From Nocardiopsis sp. NRRL B-16309 (GTDB taxonomy: Bacteria > Actinomycetota > Actinomycetes > Streptosporangiales > Streptosporangiaceae), in assembly GCF_001279585.1 (NCBI RefSeq), contig NZ_LGEC01000016.1:62001-126000 (forward strand): 64,000 bases of DNA, written 5' to 3'. The notes beneath the pieces are model-generated. The model saw only the letters and a program-made list of their open reading frames with translations. It was not told the DNA's origin and made no database searches. Positions 8,868 to 17,373 of the stretch are shown piece after piece. The translations under genes were made by a program, and so were the position numbers. Each line of letters starts with the position of its first letter. Within the stretch, counting starts at the first letter, position 1.

Positions 8868-9763
8868 TCAGGAGGTGAGGCGGACGAGCATCTTGCCGGT
8901 GTTGGCCCCGCGCATCATGTCGAGGAAGGCGCCGACGGCGTTGTCGATGCCCTGGACGACGGTCTGGTCGTACCGCAGCCGGCCCTCGGAGATCCAGCCG
9001 GCGGCGCGCTCGGCGTACTCCGGGGCCAGGTGGCCGTGGTCGCCGACCAGGAAGCCGCGCAGGGTCAGGCGCTTGCCGATGGTGAGCGCGAGGTTGTCCG
9101 GGCCCGGCACCGGCTCGGTGGCGTTGTACTGGGAGATCATGCCGCAGATGGCGATCCGGCCGTTCCTGCGCATGGCGCCGATGGCGGCGCGCAGGTGGTC
9201 GCCGCCCACGTTGTCGAAGTAGACGTCGATGCCCTTGGGCGCGGCCTCGGCGAGCTGGCCCTCCAGGTCGCCCTCGCGGTAGTCGATGGCGGCGTCGAAG
9301 CCGAACTCCTCCAGCAGGCGGCGCTTCTTCTCCGGGCCGCCCGCCGAGCCGACGACGCGGGAGGCGCCGAGCTGACGCGCGATCTGCCCGGCGACGCTGC
9401 CGACCGCGCCGGCCGCACCGGAGACGAACACGACGTCGCCCTCCTGGACGCCGGCGATCTCGGTGAGACCGGCGTAGGCGGTCAGGCCGGTCATGCCCAG
9501 CACGCCGAGGTAGGCCTCGGCCGGGGCGAGGGAGGTGTCCACGGGCCGGGCCGCCGCGGCGTCCAGCAGCGCGTACGGAGGTAGGACTTGACGTCGTTCA
9601 TGCGCCCGCGCATGTAGGGGTCGACCGACATCCAGTCGTTGCGCACCAGGACCTGGCCCGGCCCGGGCTCGGCGACCGCGGTCTCGACGAGGGCGAAGTC
9701 ACCGGTGTCGGGTTCGCCGACCGGACGCTTGACGAGGTGGACTTCCTTGCTGGAAACGGGCAT
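8868..9763 (-). pseudogene. NADP-dependent zinc-less MDR oxidoreductase, disrupted by internal deletion
   Basis: The N-terminal 61 codons read in one frame (through SVDPYMRGRMNDVKSY) and everything from ALLDAAAARPVDTSLAP onward reads in another. The C-terminal part keeps the Rossmann motif SGAAGAVGS and the end motif ENTGKMLVRL-like (ANTGKMLVRL) of the curcumin-reductase/PTGR group. Relatives, from memory, are about 335-340 residues and have some 35-40 residues between these blocks that are missing here. The junction lies at about 9571-9582. Both halves are otherwise well preserved, so the lesion is recent or a sequencing error combined with a true deletion. The start has a normal family N-terminus. 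Confidence 0.8.
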
Positions 9764-9803
9764 GTGTCGAACTCCGTCGTGTCGTGCGGTGGTGGCACCG
9801 GCA

Positions 9804-9824
9804 GCCGTCCGCGGGCGGGACGGC
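9804..9824. promoter_or_regulatory. Inverted repeat in LysR/oxidoreductase divergent promoter
   Basis: GCCGTCC, 7 bases, then GGACGGC. It lies between the divergent starts of the broken oxidoreductase and the LysR gene. It is a candidate regulator site, though it lacks the classic A+T-rich T-N11-A look. Confidence 0.35.
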
Positions 9825-9873
9825 GGAATGCCGATTCGACCCTAGCGCCCCAGGTCATTGCGCCACGCATAGG

Positions 9874-10899
9874 ATGAACAGCGTGAGCCATCAGCATTCC
9901 GATGGGTACGCGGCACCGGACACGCCCTCCGCGGAACCCGCTCCGAGCGGACCGCTCGACCTCCAACTGCTGCGGACCTTCCTGGCGGTGCACAGGTCGG
10001 GTTCGTTCACGGCCGCAGCGCAGCTGCTGCGGCTGTCCCAGCCGACCGTCACCACCCAGATCCGTTCCCTGGAGAAGCGGCTGGGACACACCCTGTTCGA
10101 GCGGCTGCCGCGCGGGGTCTCCCCCACCGCCGACGCCAACGATCTCGCCGCCCGCGTGGCCGGGCCCCTGGACGCCCTGGAGGTGGCGGTCGGGTGGGAC
10201 TTCGGTGCCCCCGCGGCGCCGCCAGCACCGCTGCGCCTGGCCGGTCCGGCCGAGATCCTCAGCGCCCGGATCCTGCCCGCCCTCGCTCCCCTCACCGAGG
10301 AGGGCGTGCGGTTGCGGGTGCGCTCCGGGCTCGCCGAGGACCTGCTCGACGAGCTGCGCTCGGGGCGGCACGACCTGGTGGTGTCCCCGATCCGCCCGCG
10401 CGGGCGTGCCCTGCGCGCCGATCCGCTGATGGACGAGGACTTCGTGCTGGTCGCCAACGCCGGCTGGGCGGAGCGGATCGGGTCGCCGTGCGCCGACGCG
10501 GCGGTGCCGGAGGCGGCCGGGCACGCGGCGGTCAAGCGGATCGAACGGCAGGGGCCCACGGCCCTGTGCGGCGTGCCGCTGGTGACCTATGCCGAGGACC
10601 TGCCCATCGTGCGCCGGTACTGGCGGCACGTCTTCGGTGTGCGCCTGGCCTACGAGCCCGCGATCGTGGTCCCGGACCTGCGCGGGGTGCTGGCGGCCGT
10701 GGTCAACGGGGCGGGTGTGACGGTCCTGCCCCGCTACCTGTGCGAGACCGAGCTGGCCGACGGCCGACTGGTGGCGCTGCTGGAGCCGGAGGACCCGCCG
10801 ATCAACACCGCGTACCTGGTCCGGCGGCCCGGCCCGGTGGACCATCCCCATCTGGCCAGGGTCCACGACGTGCTGCGGAGCGCCGCCCGCGACTGGTAG
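9874..10899 (+). CDS. LysR-family transcriptional regulator
   Basis: This protein of about 341 residues begins its winged helix-turn-helix near residue 30 (LDLQLLRTFLAVHRSGSFTA, then AAQLLRLSQPTVTTQIRSLE). The LysR substrate-binding domain follows from about residue 100. ATG at 9874 follows AGG closely; a GTG three codons later is an alternative. It is divergent from the broken MDR oxidoreductase gene, which with the aldo/keto reductase was presumably its target. The regulator itself looks intact. Confidence 0.88.
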   Translation: MNSVSHQHSDGYAAPDTPSAEPAPSGPLDLQLLRTFLAVHRSGSFTAAAQLLRLSQPTVTTQIRSLEKRLGHTLFERLPRGVSPTADANDLAARVAGPLDALEVAVGWDFGAPAAPPAPLRLAGPAEILSARILPALAPLTEEGVRLRVRSGLAEDLLDELRSGRHDLVVSPIRPRGRALRADPLMDEDFVLVANAGWAERIGSPCADAAVPEAAGHAAVKRIERQGPTALCGVPLVTYAEDLPIVRRYWRHVFGVRLAYEPAIVVPDLRGVLAAVVNGAGVTVLPRYLCETELADGRLVALLEPEDPPINTAYLVRRPGPVDHPHLARVHDVLRSAARDW

Positions 10900-10995
10900 C
10901 GGTGCCGTCGAGCGCGTCGGGCGAACCAGGAGGCCCCGCTCGGGATCCCACGCGACGACGGGGCGGGCGGCGTGCGCCCGCACGAAGGGGGCGCG

Positions 10996-12270
10996 GTGGA
11001 CGCGGCGGAGCCGGCGGACGGTCGGCCGGGCAGGACGCCCACGGCAGGCGGGACACCGGGGACGGCCGATGGTCGACGAGGCGGGGCTGCGGGGACACCC
11101 GGACCGACGGGTGGGCGGCCAGGCGGGGCGCGGAAGACGGAGGGGAGCGAAGGACCGGTGGGTGAGCGACCCTGGCCCGGAGGGACACCGGGACCGGCCG
11201 GTGAACGACCCTGTCCCGGAGGGGCACCCGGACAGGCCGGTGAACGACCGTGGCCGGGACGAACACCGGGACAGGCTGGCGAGCGGCCGGGTGGGAACTC
11301 AGGGGCGCGGCCCCGGTCCGCGCTGGTGACGGTGGCGGCGTGGTCGGTGACGGCCGGGTTCGCGGCCTTCGCGCTGCTGCGGGCGGCGGGCCTGGAACGG
11401 GGCTACCCGCTCGTTCCGCTGGTGGCCTTCACCCCCTACGTCCTGGCCGCCTCGCTCCTGGCCGTGATCGCGGTCGCCGCGCTGCGGCGGTGGGCCGCGC
11501 TGGCCGTCCTCGTGGCGGCGGCGGTCGTGCTCGCGGTCGCGGTGGTCCCGCGCGCCGTTCCCTTCGGCACCAGCTCGGCGGGCGGACCGGCACTGCGGAT
11601 CATGACCGTGAACGTGCTGGGCGGCGGCGCGGACACCGCGGCCGTCGTGGCGGCGGTGCGCGAGCACGACGTCGACGTGCTCGCGCTCCAGGAGTCCACC
11701 CCTCGGATGCTGGCGCGGCTCTCGGCAGAGGGCCTGGACGACCTGCTCCCGCACGTGGTCGACCACTCGGCGCCCTCGGTGGAGGGCACCAGCCTCCACT
11801 CGGTCCACCACCTGACGGATCTGGGCGACGCGGGCGAGGGCGTACCGGCGTTCGCGATGCCGACCGCCCGGGTGGAGGTCCCGGGGTGGGACGGCGTGCT
11901 GGAGGTGACGGCGGTGCACCCGTATCCGCCGGTCGACGCCGCCCACACGGCCGACTGGGGCCGCGGACTGCGCGCGCTGCCAGAGGCCTCCGACGGCGGG
12001 GCACTGCGGATCCTGGCGGGGGACTTCAACGCCACGCTCGACCACGCGGAGCTGCGCGGCGTGCTGGCCTCCGGCTACGTCGACGCGGCGTCGGTCCAGG
12101 GCGAGGGACTGACCGGAACCTGGCCGTCGTCCGGCCCGCTGCCCAGAGTGGCGATCGACCACGTGCTGGTGGACTCCGCGATCGGCGTCGGCGACGCGGC
12201 GGTCGTGCCGGTGGAGGGCACCGACCACCTCGGTGTGTTCGCGGAGGTCACGATGCCCGCGGGCCGTTAG
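10996..12270 (+). CDS. Membrane-anchored endonuclease/exonuclease/phosphatase family protein
   Basis: About 424 residues. A disordered Gly/Pro-rich N-terminus of about 110 residues precedes three hydrophobic segments and then an EEP-fold domain. The catalytic blocks are present: MTVNVLGG (Asn), LALQES (Glu), VHPYPP (His), AGDFNAT (Asp/Asn), AIDHVLVD and the final TDHLGV (Asp-His). The fold hydrolyses phosphodiester or phosphomonoester bonds; the domain probably faces outside. The substrate is unknown. GTG at 10996 follows GAAGGGGG; an upstream GTG at 10972 is possible. A 13-residue tandem repeat sits in the N-terminus. The next gene is a paralogue. Confidence 0.8.
   Translation: MDAAEPADGRPGRTPTAGGTPGTADGRRGGAAGTPGPTGGRPGGARKTEGSEGPVGERPWPGGTPGPAGERPCPGGAPGQAGERPWPGRTPGQAGERPGGNSGARPRSALVTVAAWSVTAGFAAFALLRAAGLERGYPLVPLVAFTPYVLAASLLAVIAVAALRRWAALAVLVAAAVVLAVAVVPRAVPFGTSSAGGPALRIMTVNVLGGGADTAAVVAAVREHDVDVLALQESTPRMLARLSAEGLDDLLPHVVDHSAPSVEGTSLHSVHHLTDLGDAGEGVPAFAMPTARVEVPGWDGVLEVTAVHPYPPVDAAHTADWGRGLRALPEASDGGALRILAGDFNATLDHAELRGVLASGYVDAASVQGEGLTGTWPSSGPLPRVAIDHVLVDSAIGVGDAAVVPVEGTDHLGVFAEVTMPAGR
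11161..11292 (+). repeat. 39-bp in-frame tandem repeat
   Basis: Three full copies and one partial copy of a 39-bp unit encode GERPWPGGTPGPA and close variants. They start at 11161, 11200, 11239 and 11278. The unit is a multiple of three, so copy number can change without breaking the EEP-family protein. Confidence 0.85.
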
Positions 12271-12304
12271 GCCGCGTTTCTTGCATCATTTCGTACTCGC
12301 GGCC

Positions 12305-12390
12305 GCCAGGCTGCCTCTCGCGGCGTCTCTGCGCTCGTGCAGCACGACCAGGCTGAACTTCGCACATCGTCCTGCGAGAGACGGCCTGGC
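12305..12390. repeat. Imperfect long inverted repeat in intergenic gap
   Basis: GCCAGGCTGCCTCTCGC (12305-12321) pairs with GCGAGAGACGGCCTGGC (12374-12390) at 14 of 17 positions. Between the arms sits a smaller palindrome TCGTGC-A-GCACGA. The 264-bp gap between the two EEP genes has no other feature. It may act as a terminator or RNA structure. Confidence 0.4.
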
Positions 12391-12534
12391 GACCGCTCGC
12401 TCGCCCGGAAGCCTTCAAGAACCACTCCCTTGGCCGCCTTCCCCGCGCCAGCACCGGGAGCCCGGACCGGTACGATCTCCGGCGACCCGCCGGGCGCGTA
12501 CCGACCGCTGCCCGACGATCGATGGGAGCCCCCC

Positions 12535-13584
12535 GTGAACCCCCCAGGACCCCCCGGTCCCCCTGAGTCCGCGCCGAACCGGATGCCGGTTCCGGCCCCG
12601 ACCTCCGCTCCACCGCCCCGGCGCCGTTGGGTCACGGTCCTGTGCGCGCTGGCCGCCGCCGGGTTCCTGGCGTTCGCCGCTCTGCGGGTGTTCGGCCTGG
12701 AACGCGGCTTCCCGCTGGTGCCGCTGCTGGCCTACACGCCCTACGTCCTGCCCGCCGCGCTGGTGGCGCTGATCGGCACGGCCGTGCTGCGGCGCCGCCT
12801 TTCCTCAGCCGCGCTGCTCCTGGCCGTGGCGGTGCTGGCCGCGGTCGTCGTGCCCCGCGCCCTGCCCTCGGCGAGCGCCGCCGAGGGCGGCTCCGCGGGG
12901 ACCGGACTGCGGCTGCTCACCCTCAACACCCACTTCGGCCACGCCTCCCCGGACGCGGTGGTCGACCTGGTGCGCGAGTACGACGTGCAGGTGCTGTCGC
13001 TGCAGGAGGTGACCCCCGAGCTGGCCGCGGACCTGTCGGCGGCGGGGCTCGACGACCTGCTCCCCTACGCGGTCGACCACTCCGCCCCCGCCGCGGCGGG
13101 CGGAAGCGTCCACGCGGTGCACCCGCTCACCGACCTGGGCGACCCGGGCCGCGACCTCGGGTCGCTGGCGATGCCCCGAGCCGGTGTGGACGTGCCCGGC
13201 CACTCGTCGGGGATCGAGGTGACGTCCGTCCATCCGATGTCACCCCGCCGCCCGTCGTCGATGGCCGCCTGGCGGGACGCCCACCGGGCGCTGCCGGAGG
13301 CCGGCGGCGACGGCCCGGTCACGGTCCTGGCGGGGGACTTCAACGCCACGCTCGACCACGCGGAGCTGCGGGCGGTACTGGCCACCGGGTACGCGGACGC
13401 GGCGTCCGTCACCGGCGACGGCCTGACGGGGACCTGGCCCGTGGACGGTCCGCCACTGCCCCGCGTCGCGATCGACCACGTGCTGGTCGACACGCGGGCC
13501 GGTATCGAGGACTTCACCGCCGTGGACGTGCGGGGCACCGCGCACCGCGCGCTCTTCGTGGAGATCTCCCTGCCCGGGGCCTGA
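12535..13584 (+). CDS. Membrane-anchored EEP-family protein, paralogue
   Basis: This protein of about 349 residues is closely similar to the preceding gene product. A proline-rich N-terminus leads to three hydrophobic segments and an EEP domain with LTLNTHFG, LSLQEVT, SVHPMSP, AGDFNAT and AIDHVLVD. The last motif is TAHRAL where the neighbour has TDHLGV, so the Asp that normally supports the catalytic His is Ala. Activity may therefore be reduced or altered. GTG at 12535 follows GGGAG. It arose by tandem duplication with the gene before it, from which it has diverged clearly in the first third. Confidence 0.8.
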   Translation: MNPPGPPGPPESAPNRMPVPAPTSAPPPRRRWVTVLCALAAAGFLAFAALRVFGLERGFPLVPLLAYTPYVLPAALVALIGTAVLRRRLSSAALLLAVAVLAAVVVPRALPSASAAEGGSAGTGLRLLTLNTHFGHASPDAVVDLVREYDVQVLSLQEVTPELAADLSAAGLDDLLPYAVDHSAPAAAGGSVHAVHPLTDLGDPGRDLGSLAMPRAGVDVPGHSSGIEVTSVHPMSPRRPSSMAAWRDAHRALPEAGGDGPVTVLAGDFNATLDHAELRAVLATGYADAASVTGDGLTGTWPVDGPPLPRVAIDHVLVDTRAGIEDFTAVDVRGTAHRALFVEISLPGA

Positions 13585-13660
13585 CCGTGCCACGGCACCG
13601 GCCGCTCGCCGCTCCGCTGGCATGCTGGGGCGGAGCGCACGTGACGGATGGGAGCGGGGC

Positions 13661-14287
13661 ATGGCGGAGTTCGGTGAGGCGACGGTGCTGTTCGACCTGG
13701 ACGGCGTGCTGGTCGACTCCGAGACGGCCGTCCGCGAGGGCCTGCTCGCCTGGGCCCGTGAGCGCGACCTGGATCCGGCGCGGGTCCTGGGGCACTCGCA
13801 CGGGCGCACCAACGCCGGGCTGGTCGCACTGGTCGCGCCGCATCTGGACCCCGAGGCCGAGGACCTGGTGATCGAGGGCCACGAGGCCGAGCGGGGCGAC
13901 ACCGTCCGCGCGATGCCCGGGGCCCACGACCTGTTGGCGGCGCTGCGGGGCCGCGGCCGCCCCTGGGCGGTGGTGACGTCGGGCAGCCGCAGGATCGCCA
14001 CGGCCCGGATCGCCGCGGCGGGGCTCCCGCTGCCCGGGGTGCTGGTGACCGCGGACGACGTCACCGAGGGCAAGCCGCACCCGGAGCCGTACCTGCTCGG
14101 CGCCGAGCGCGTGGGCGCGGCGCCGTCGGCGTGCGTGGTGGTGGAGGACTCCCCCGGCGGTGCCCGCGCGGGCCTGGCCGCCGGGATGCCGGTGGTCGCG
14201 GTGGCCTCCACCACGGCCAGGGAGCACCTGGCGCACGCGACCACGGTGGTCGACGACCTCTCGGACGTGGCCCGCCTGCTGGTGTGA
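13661..14287 (+). CDS. HAD-superfamily phosphatase (beta-phosphoglucomutase/GPH-like)
   Basis: This 208-residue hydrolase has the nucleophile motif FDLDGVLVDSE, motif II VTSGS, the motif III Lys in EGKPHPEPYL and the acidic motif IV VVEDSPGG. The helical cap lies between the first two. It dephosphorylates a small phosphorylated metabolite, most likely a sugar phosphate, but the substrate cannot be chosen from sequence. ATG at 13661 follows GGAGCGG; the upstream Met has no site. It stands just behind the EEP paralogue with a 76-bp gap. Confidence 0.88.
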   Translation: MAEFGEATVLFDLDGVLVDSETAVREGLLAWARERDLDPARVLGHSHGRTNAGLVALVAPHLDPEAEDLVIEGHEAERGDTVRAMPGAHDLLAALRGRGRPWAVVTSGSRRIATARIAAAGLPLPGVLVTADDVTEGKPHPEPYLLGAERVGAAPSACVVVEDSPGGARAGLAAGMPVVAVASTTAREHLAHATTVVDDLSDVARLLV

Positions 14288-14383
14288 GCCCGGAGGAGAC
14301 CGCGGAACCACGTGACCGGATCGGTCCGGTCGGCGTCGGGATCGTGCCTGTCGCCGCCTCGGACGGGCTGACACGATCGGGGC

Positions 14384-14965
14384 ATGACGACAGCACTCCT
14401 CGTGATCGACGCCCAGCGGTCCTTCCTCCAGCGCGAGAGCTGGAACGCGGCCTCCGACCCGAAGATCGCCGCCACCATCGCGCGCCTGGTGGAGCACTTC
14501 CGCGACCGGGGCGACCGGGTCGTGTGGGTCCTGCACACCGAACCGGGCAGCGGCACGGTGTTCGACCCCGAGCGCGGGTTCGTCGAGCTCATGGACGGGT
14601 TGTCGCCGATCGAGGGGGAGCCCGTGCGCACCAAGACCGCGCACAACGCCTTCACCGGCACCGACCTGGCCGAGGTCCTCGCGGGCTGGGGCGTGGAGGA
14701 GGTCACCGTCTGCGGTGTGCGCACCGAGCAGTGCTGTGAGACGACCGCCCGCGTCGCCTCCGACCTGGGTTTCCGGGTGACGTTCGCGGTGGACGCCACG
14801 GCGACCGAGCCGATCGGGGCGCCCGGCTCGCCCGCGGGCCGCCCGCTGGCCGAGGTCCTGGCCGACCCCCGCACACTCCTGCCCGAGGACGTCATCACCC
14901 GCACGGTCTACGCCCTCTCCGGCCGGTTCGCCGACGTGCGCACGGTCGCGGAGATCACCGGGTGA
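14384..14965 (+). CDS. Isochorismatase-type cysteine hydrolase
   Basis: This 193-residue hydrolase carries the triad Asp9 (LLVIDAQRSF), Lys84 (VRTKTAHNAF) and Cys117 (GVRTEQCCETTA). The cis-peptide region before the Cys is typical. Family members cleave isochorismate, nicotinamide or ureido compounds; this one is of the small, soluble unassigned group. A GlxA-type regulator follows on the same strand 152 bp later, a pairing often seen in actinobacteria. This suggests the regulator controls the hydrolase. Confidence 0.9.
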   Translation: MTTALLVIDAQRSFLQRESWNAASDPKIAATIARLVEHFRDRGDRVVWVLHTEPGSGTVFDPERGFVELMDGLSPIEGEPVRTKTAHNAFTGTDLAEVLAGWGVEEVTVCGVRTEQCCETTARVASDLGFRVTFAVDATATEPIGAPGSPAGRPLAEVLADPRTLLPEDVITRTVYALSGRFADVRTVAEITG

Positions 14966-15117
14966 GACGGGGAGGCCGGGGAGGCCCGAGAGAAGGAACG
15001 GCCGAGCCCCGAACCCGCCCCTCGACCCGCACCCGGCGCGCACCTCGGATGAGCGCTGAGCACATCCGGAGCGAGCCCGGCCCGCGTCCGGACGGGCACG
15101 ACTAGACTGACCGGATC

Positions 15118-16038
15118 GTGACCACTGTCGTCTTCCTGCTGACGCCGGGCCTGCACCTGTTGGACCTCGCTGGCCCGGCCCAGGTGTTCTCCACCGCCGC
15201 CGAGACGGGTCTGGGCTACCGGATCCGCTACGTCGCCGAGCACGCCGACGTGCCCACCGCCCAGGGCGTGGGCCTGCGGGCCGAGACGGACATGCCCGGA
15301 ACGCGCCCCGACGACCTCGTGGTCGTCCCCGGCTGGCGCACCCGGGACCGCGTCCGGCGCCACGTGCTCGGCGCGGACCACGCCGCCGCCCTGGCCGCCC
15401 ACCACGCGGCGGGCGGCACCGTGGCCAGCGTGTGTTCGGGCGCCTTCGCCCTCGGCGACGTCGGCCTGCTGGACGGGCGCCGCTGCACCACCCACCACGA
15501 ACTCCAGGACGAGTTGGCGCGCCGTCGGCCCCGCGCCCGGGTGGTCCCGGACGTGCTGTACGTGTCCGACGACCGCGTGGTGACCTCGGCCGGGATCGCC
15601 AGCGGCATCGATCTCGCCCTGCACCTGGTCACCACGCGCCACGGTCCCGCGACGGCGGCGGCCATCGCGCGGAACATGGTGGTCCACGCGCGCCGCAACG
15701 GGGACGAGCCCCAGGCCAGCGCCATGCTGCGGCACAGGGACCATCTCGTCGACGTCGTGCACCGTGTCCAGGACACGATCGACGCCCGCTTCCGGTCCGC
15801 CCTGCCGCTGGCCGGCCTGGCCGCCTCGGTCGGCGTCAGCGAGCGCACGCTCAGCCGCGCGTTCGCGGCGGCGACCGGCCTCACGCCGCTGCGCTACCAG
15901 CAGGTCCTGCGGGTGGAGCACGCCGAGCACCTCATCGGCGGCGGCGCCACCGTGGAGGCCGCCGCGCGGGCGGTCGGGTTCCAGGACGCGCGGATGCTGC
16001 GGCGCCTGCGCTCACGCCCGGGTGTCGTCCGGCTCTGA
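15118..16038 (+). CDS. GlxA-family AraC-type regulator (DJ-1/PfpI plus HTH)
   Basis: This 306-residue protein has an N-terminal DJ-1/PfpI-like domain with the Cys elbow SVCSGAFALG at about residue 105. A C-terminal AraC helix-turn-helix follows from about residue 215 (LAGLAASVGVSERTLSRAF). The second HTH helix region near the end (AVGFQDARMLRRL) is followed by only ten residues, slightly shorter than usual. A GTG start fits the family N-terminus (TTVVFLLTPGLHLLDLAGPA). It probably senses a metabolite and activates the preceding isochorismatase-like gene. Confidence 0.87.
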   Translation: MTTVVFLLTPGLHLLDLAGPAQVFSTAAETGLGYRIRYVAEHADVPTAQGVGLRAETDMPGTRPDDLVVVPGWRTRDRVRRHVLGADHAAALAAHHAAGGTVASVCSGAFALGDVGLLDGRRCTTHHELQDELARRRPRARVVPDVLYVSDDRVVTSAGIASGIDLALHLVTTRHGPATAAAIARNMVVHARRNGDEPQASAMLRHRDHLVDVVHRVQDTIDARFRSALPLAGLAASVGVSERTLSRAFAAATGLTPLRYQQVLRVEHAEHLIGGGATVEAAARAVGFQDARMLRRLRSRPGVVRL

Positions 16039-16114
16039 GCGCGTGCCCCGACCCCGCTCCGGCGGCGCGGGCGGCTCCGCCCGTGGGACGCGCGGGAGCC
16101 ACGGCGCGCGCGGC

Positions 16115-16147
16115 ACCGCCGGTACGGGCGACCCGCACCGGCGGTGT
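16115..16147. terminator. Hairpin between glxA-like and DUF1269 genes
   Basis: CACCGCCGGT, a 13-base loop, then ACCGGCGGTG gives a perfect 10-bp stem between two convergent genes. It can serve both strands. Confidence 0.65.
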
Positions 16148-16161
16148 GGCGAGGCCCGTGC

Positions 16162-16644
16162 TCAGGCGCGCAGGGCGTCGATGAGCTCCTGCTCGTCGTC
16201 GTGGGAGAGGTTGGTCTGGATGACCGTCGGGGCCAGCGGCTTGAAGGCCTCCACGGCCCGGTCCCGGGTGGCCTCGTCGGCGAGCAGGAACACGGCCGCG
16301 CGGCCCTGGTCGAGCTCGCCGCCGATCTTCTTGATCATGTCGTCGTCGATGCCGATGTCGGTCAGCCTGCCGGCGACGGCGCCCGAGGCCGCGCCGACGG
16401 CCAGCCCCAGGAGGGGGTTGAGGAAGAGCAGGCCGATGAGCGTGCCCCAGAAGGCGCCGCCCAGGGCGCCGTAACCGGTCATGTTCACGGTCTGGTGGAT
16501 CCGCGGACGCCCCTTCTCGTCCTTGTAGACGTAGGCGGCGTCCTCCAGTCGCAGGAGTTCCTGCTTACCGAGGTCGGAGGCGATGTCCAGAGCGCGCTCC
16601 GCAGTGTCGCGGTCGGCCACCCCGAGGACGATCAGCTGAGCCAT
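16162..16644 (-). CDS. DUF1269 membrane protein
   Basis: This 160-residue protein of the DUF1269 family has a ferredoxin-like N-terminal half (LIVLGVADRDTAERALDIAS). A glycine-rich hydrophobic hairpin follows at about residues 55-95 (GALGGAFWGTLIGLLFLNPL). The Asp/Glu-rich C-terminus includes an LSHDDEQEL motif. The function is unknown; members are often found with stress or pH-homeostasis genes. No partner lies beside it here. Confidence 0.85.
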   Translation of the reverse strand: MAQLIVLGVADRDTAERALDIASDLGKQELLRLEDAAYVYKDEKGRPRIHQTVNMTGYGALGGAFWGTLIGLLFLNPLLGLAVGAASGAVAGRLTDIGIDDDMIKKIGGELDQGRAAVFLLADEATRDRAVEAFKPLAPTVIQTNLSHDDEQELIDALRA

Positions 16645-16863
16645 GGGTGTCTTCCCCCCGTCATGGTGCCGGACCCGCTCCGGGCCCGATCGGCGGGAGG
16701 CTTCCCCGGATCGTCTCCCGTTAGCACCAAGGCAGGGGACACGGCGCGCAAAGCCACGGGGACGGTCGGCACGGCGCGCTCAGGCTTCGGCGCGGGCGGT
16801 CTGCGTGACGCGCTCAGGCTCCGGGAGGGGCGGTCGGAGCGGGCCGGGCCGAGCGCCCGCGGA

Positions 16864-17265
16864 TCACCAGTCGCGCCAGAGCCCCGCCAGGTCGCCTTCG
16901 TCGAATCCGTGCCGCGCGGCCATCGCCGTGAGGTCCACGCCGTGCCCCGCGGGGACCGCCCAGATGTACTCGCACAGCCGCTCGCGCTCACCGGTCTCGA
17001 TCATGCCGTGTTCGTGATCGACCGCGTTGATCCTGGTCACCGCGCGTTCGGCCGCGGCGAGCACGGCCGTGTCGCCGGGCAAGGCACCGTCGGCGACGAG
17101 GGCGGCGACGTCGGCCTCGTAGTCGGCGAGCACGGCGTCGATCGCCTCGACGGCGGCGTCCGGCCACAGGTGCTCGGCCCAGTTCTCCTCGCACGTGCCG
17201 GCGGCCACCTCGGCGGCCACGTCCTTCTTGGTCTCGCGCCACACGCGGGAGGGTCGCATCATCAT
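16864..17265 (-). CDS. Conserved-looking hypothetical protein
   Basis: A soluble acidic protein of about 133 residues, rich in Ala and Asp, with no membrane span or signal. Conspicuous residues are Cys in TCEENWAEHLW and CEYIWAV, several Trp, and a C-terminal LAGLWRDW. I do not recognise the family. The start is unclear: ATG at 17265, 17262 or 17259, or GTG at 17274, all lack a good ribosome site. The coding look is sound, with third-position G/C, balanced composition and no frame competitor. The 219-bp gap before it contains a duplicated ACGCGCTCAGGCT only. Confidence 0.6.
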   Translation of the reverse strand: MMMRPSRVWRETKKDVAAEVAAGTCEENWAEHLWPDAAVEAIDAVLADYEADVAALVADGALPGDTAVLAAAERAVTRINAVDHEHGMIETGERERLCEYIWAVPAGHGVDLTAMAARHGFDEGDLAGLWRDW

Positions 17266-17373
17266 GGTCGGCACGCTACGGCTCGGCGGTGACAGAACCG
17301 GGTCCGGCGCCCGCGCCCCGCACCGGTCCCCGACCGCACCCGGCGCCCGACACCCGACGGACGTGCGCGCCGG

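Noticed and set aside
12290..12361. Protein fragment ending LVVLHERRDAARGSLAAASTK on the minus strand between the EEP genes
   Set aside because: It is open for only about 44 codons, has no start or ribosome site and no recognisable family; it follows from the inverted repeat sequence.
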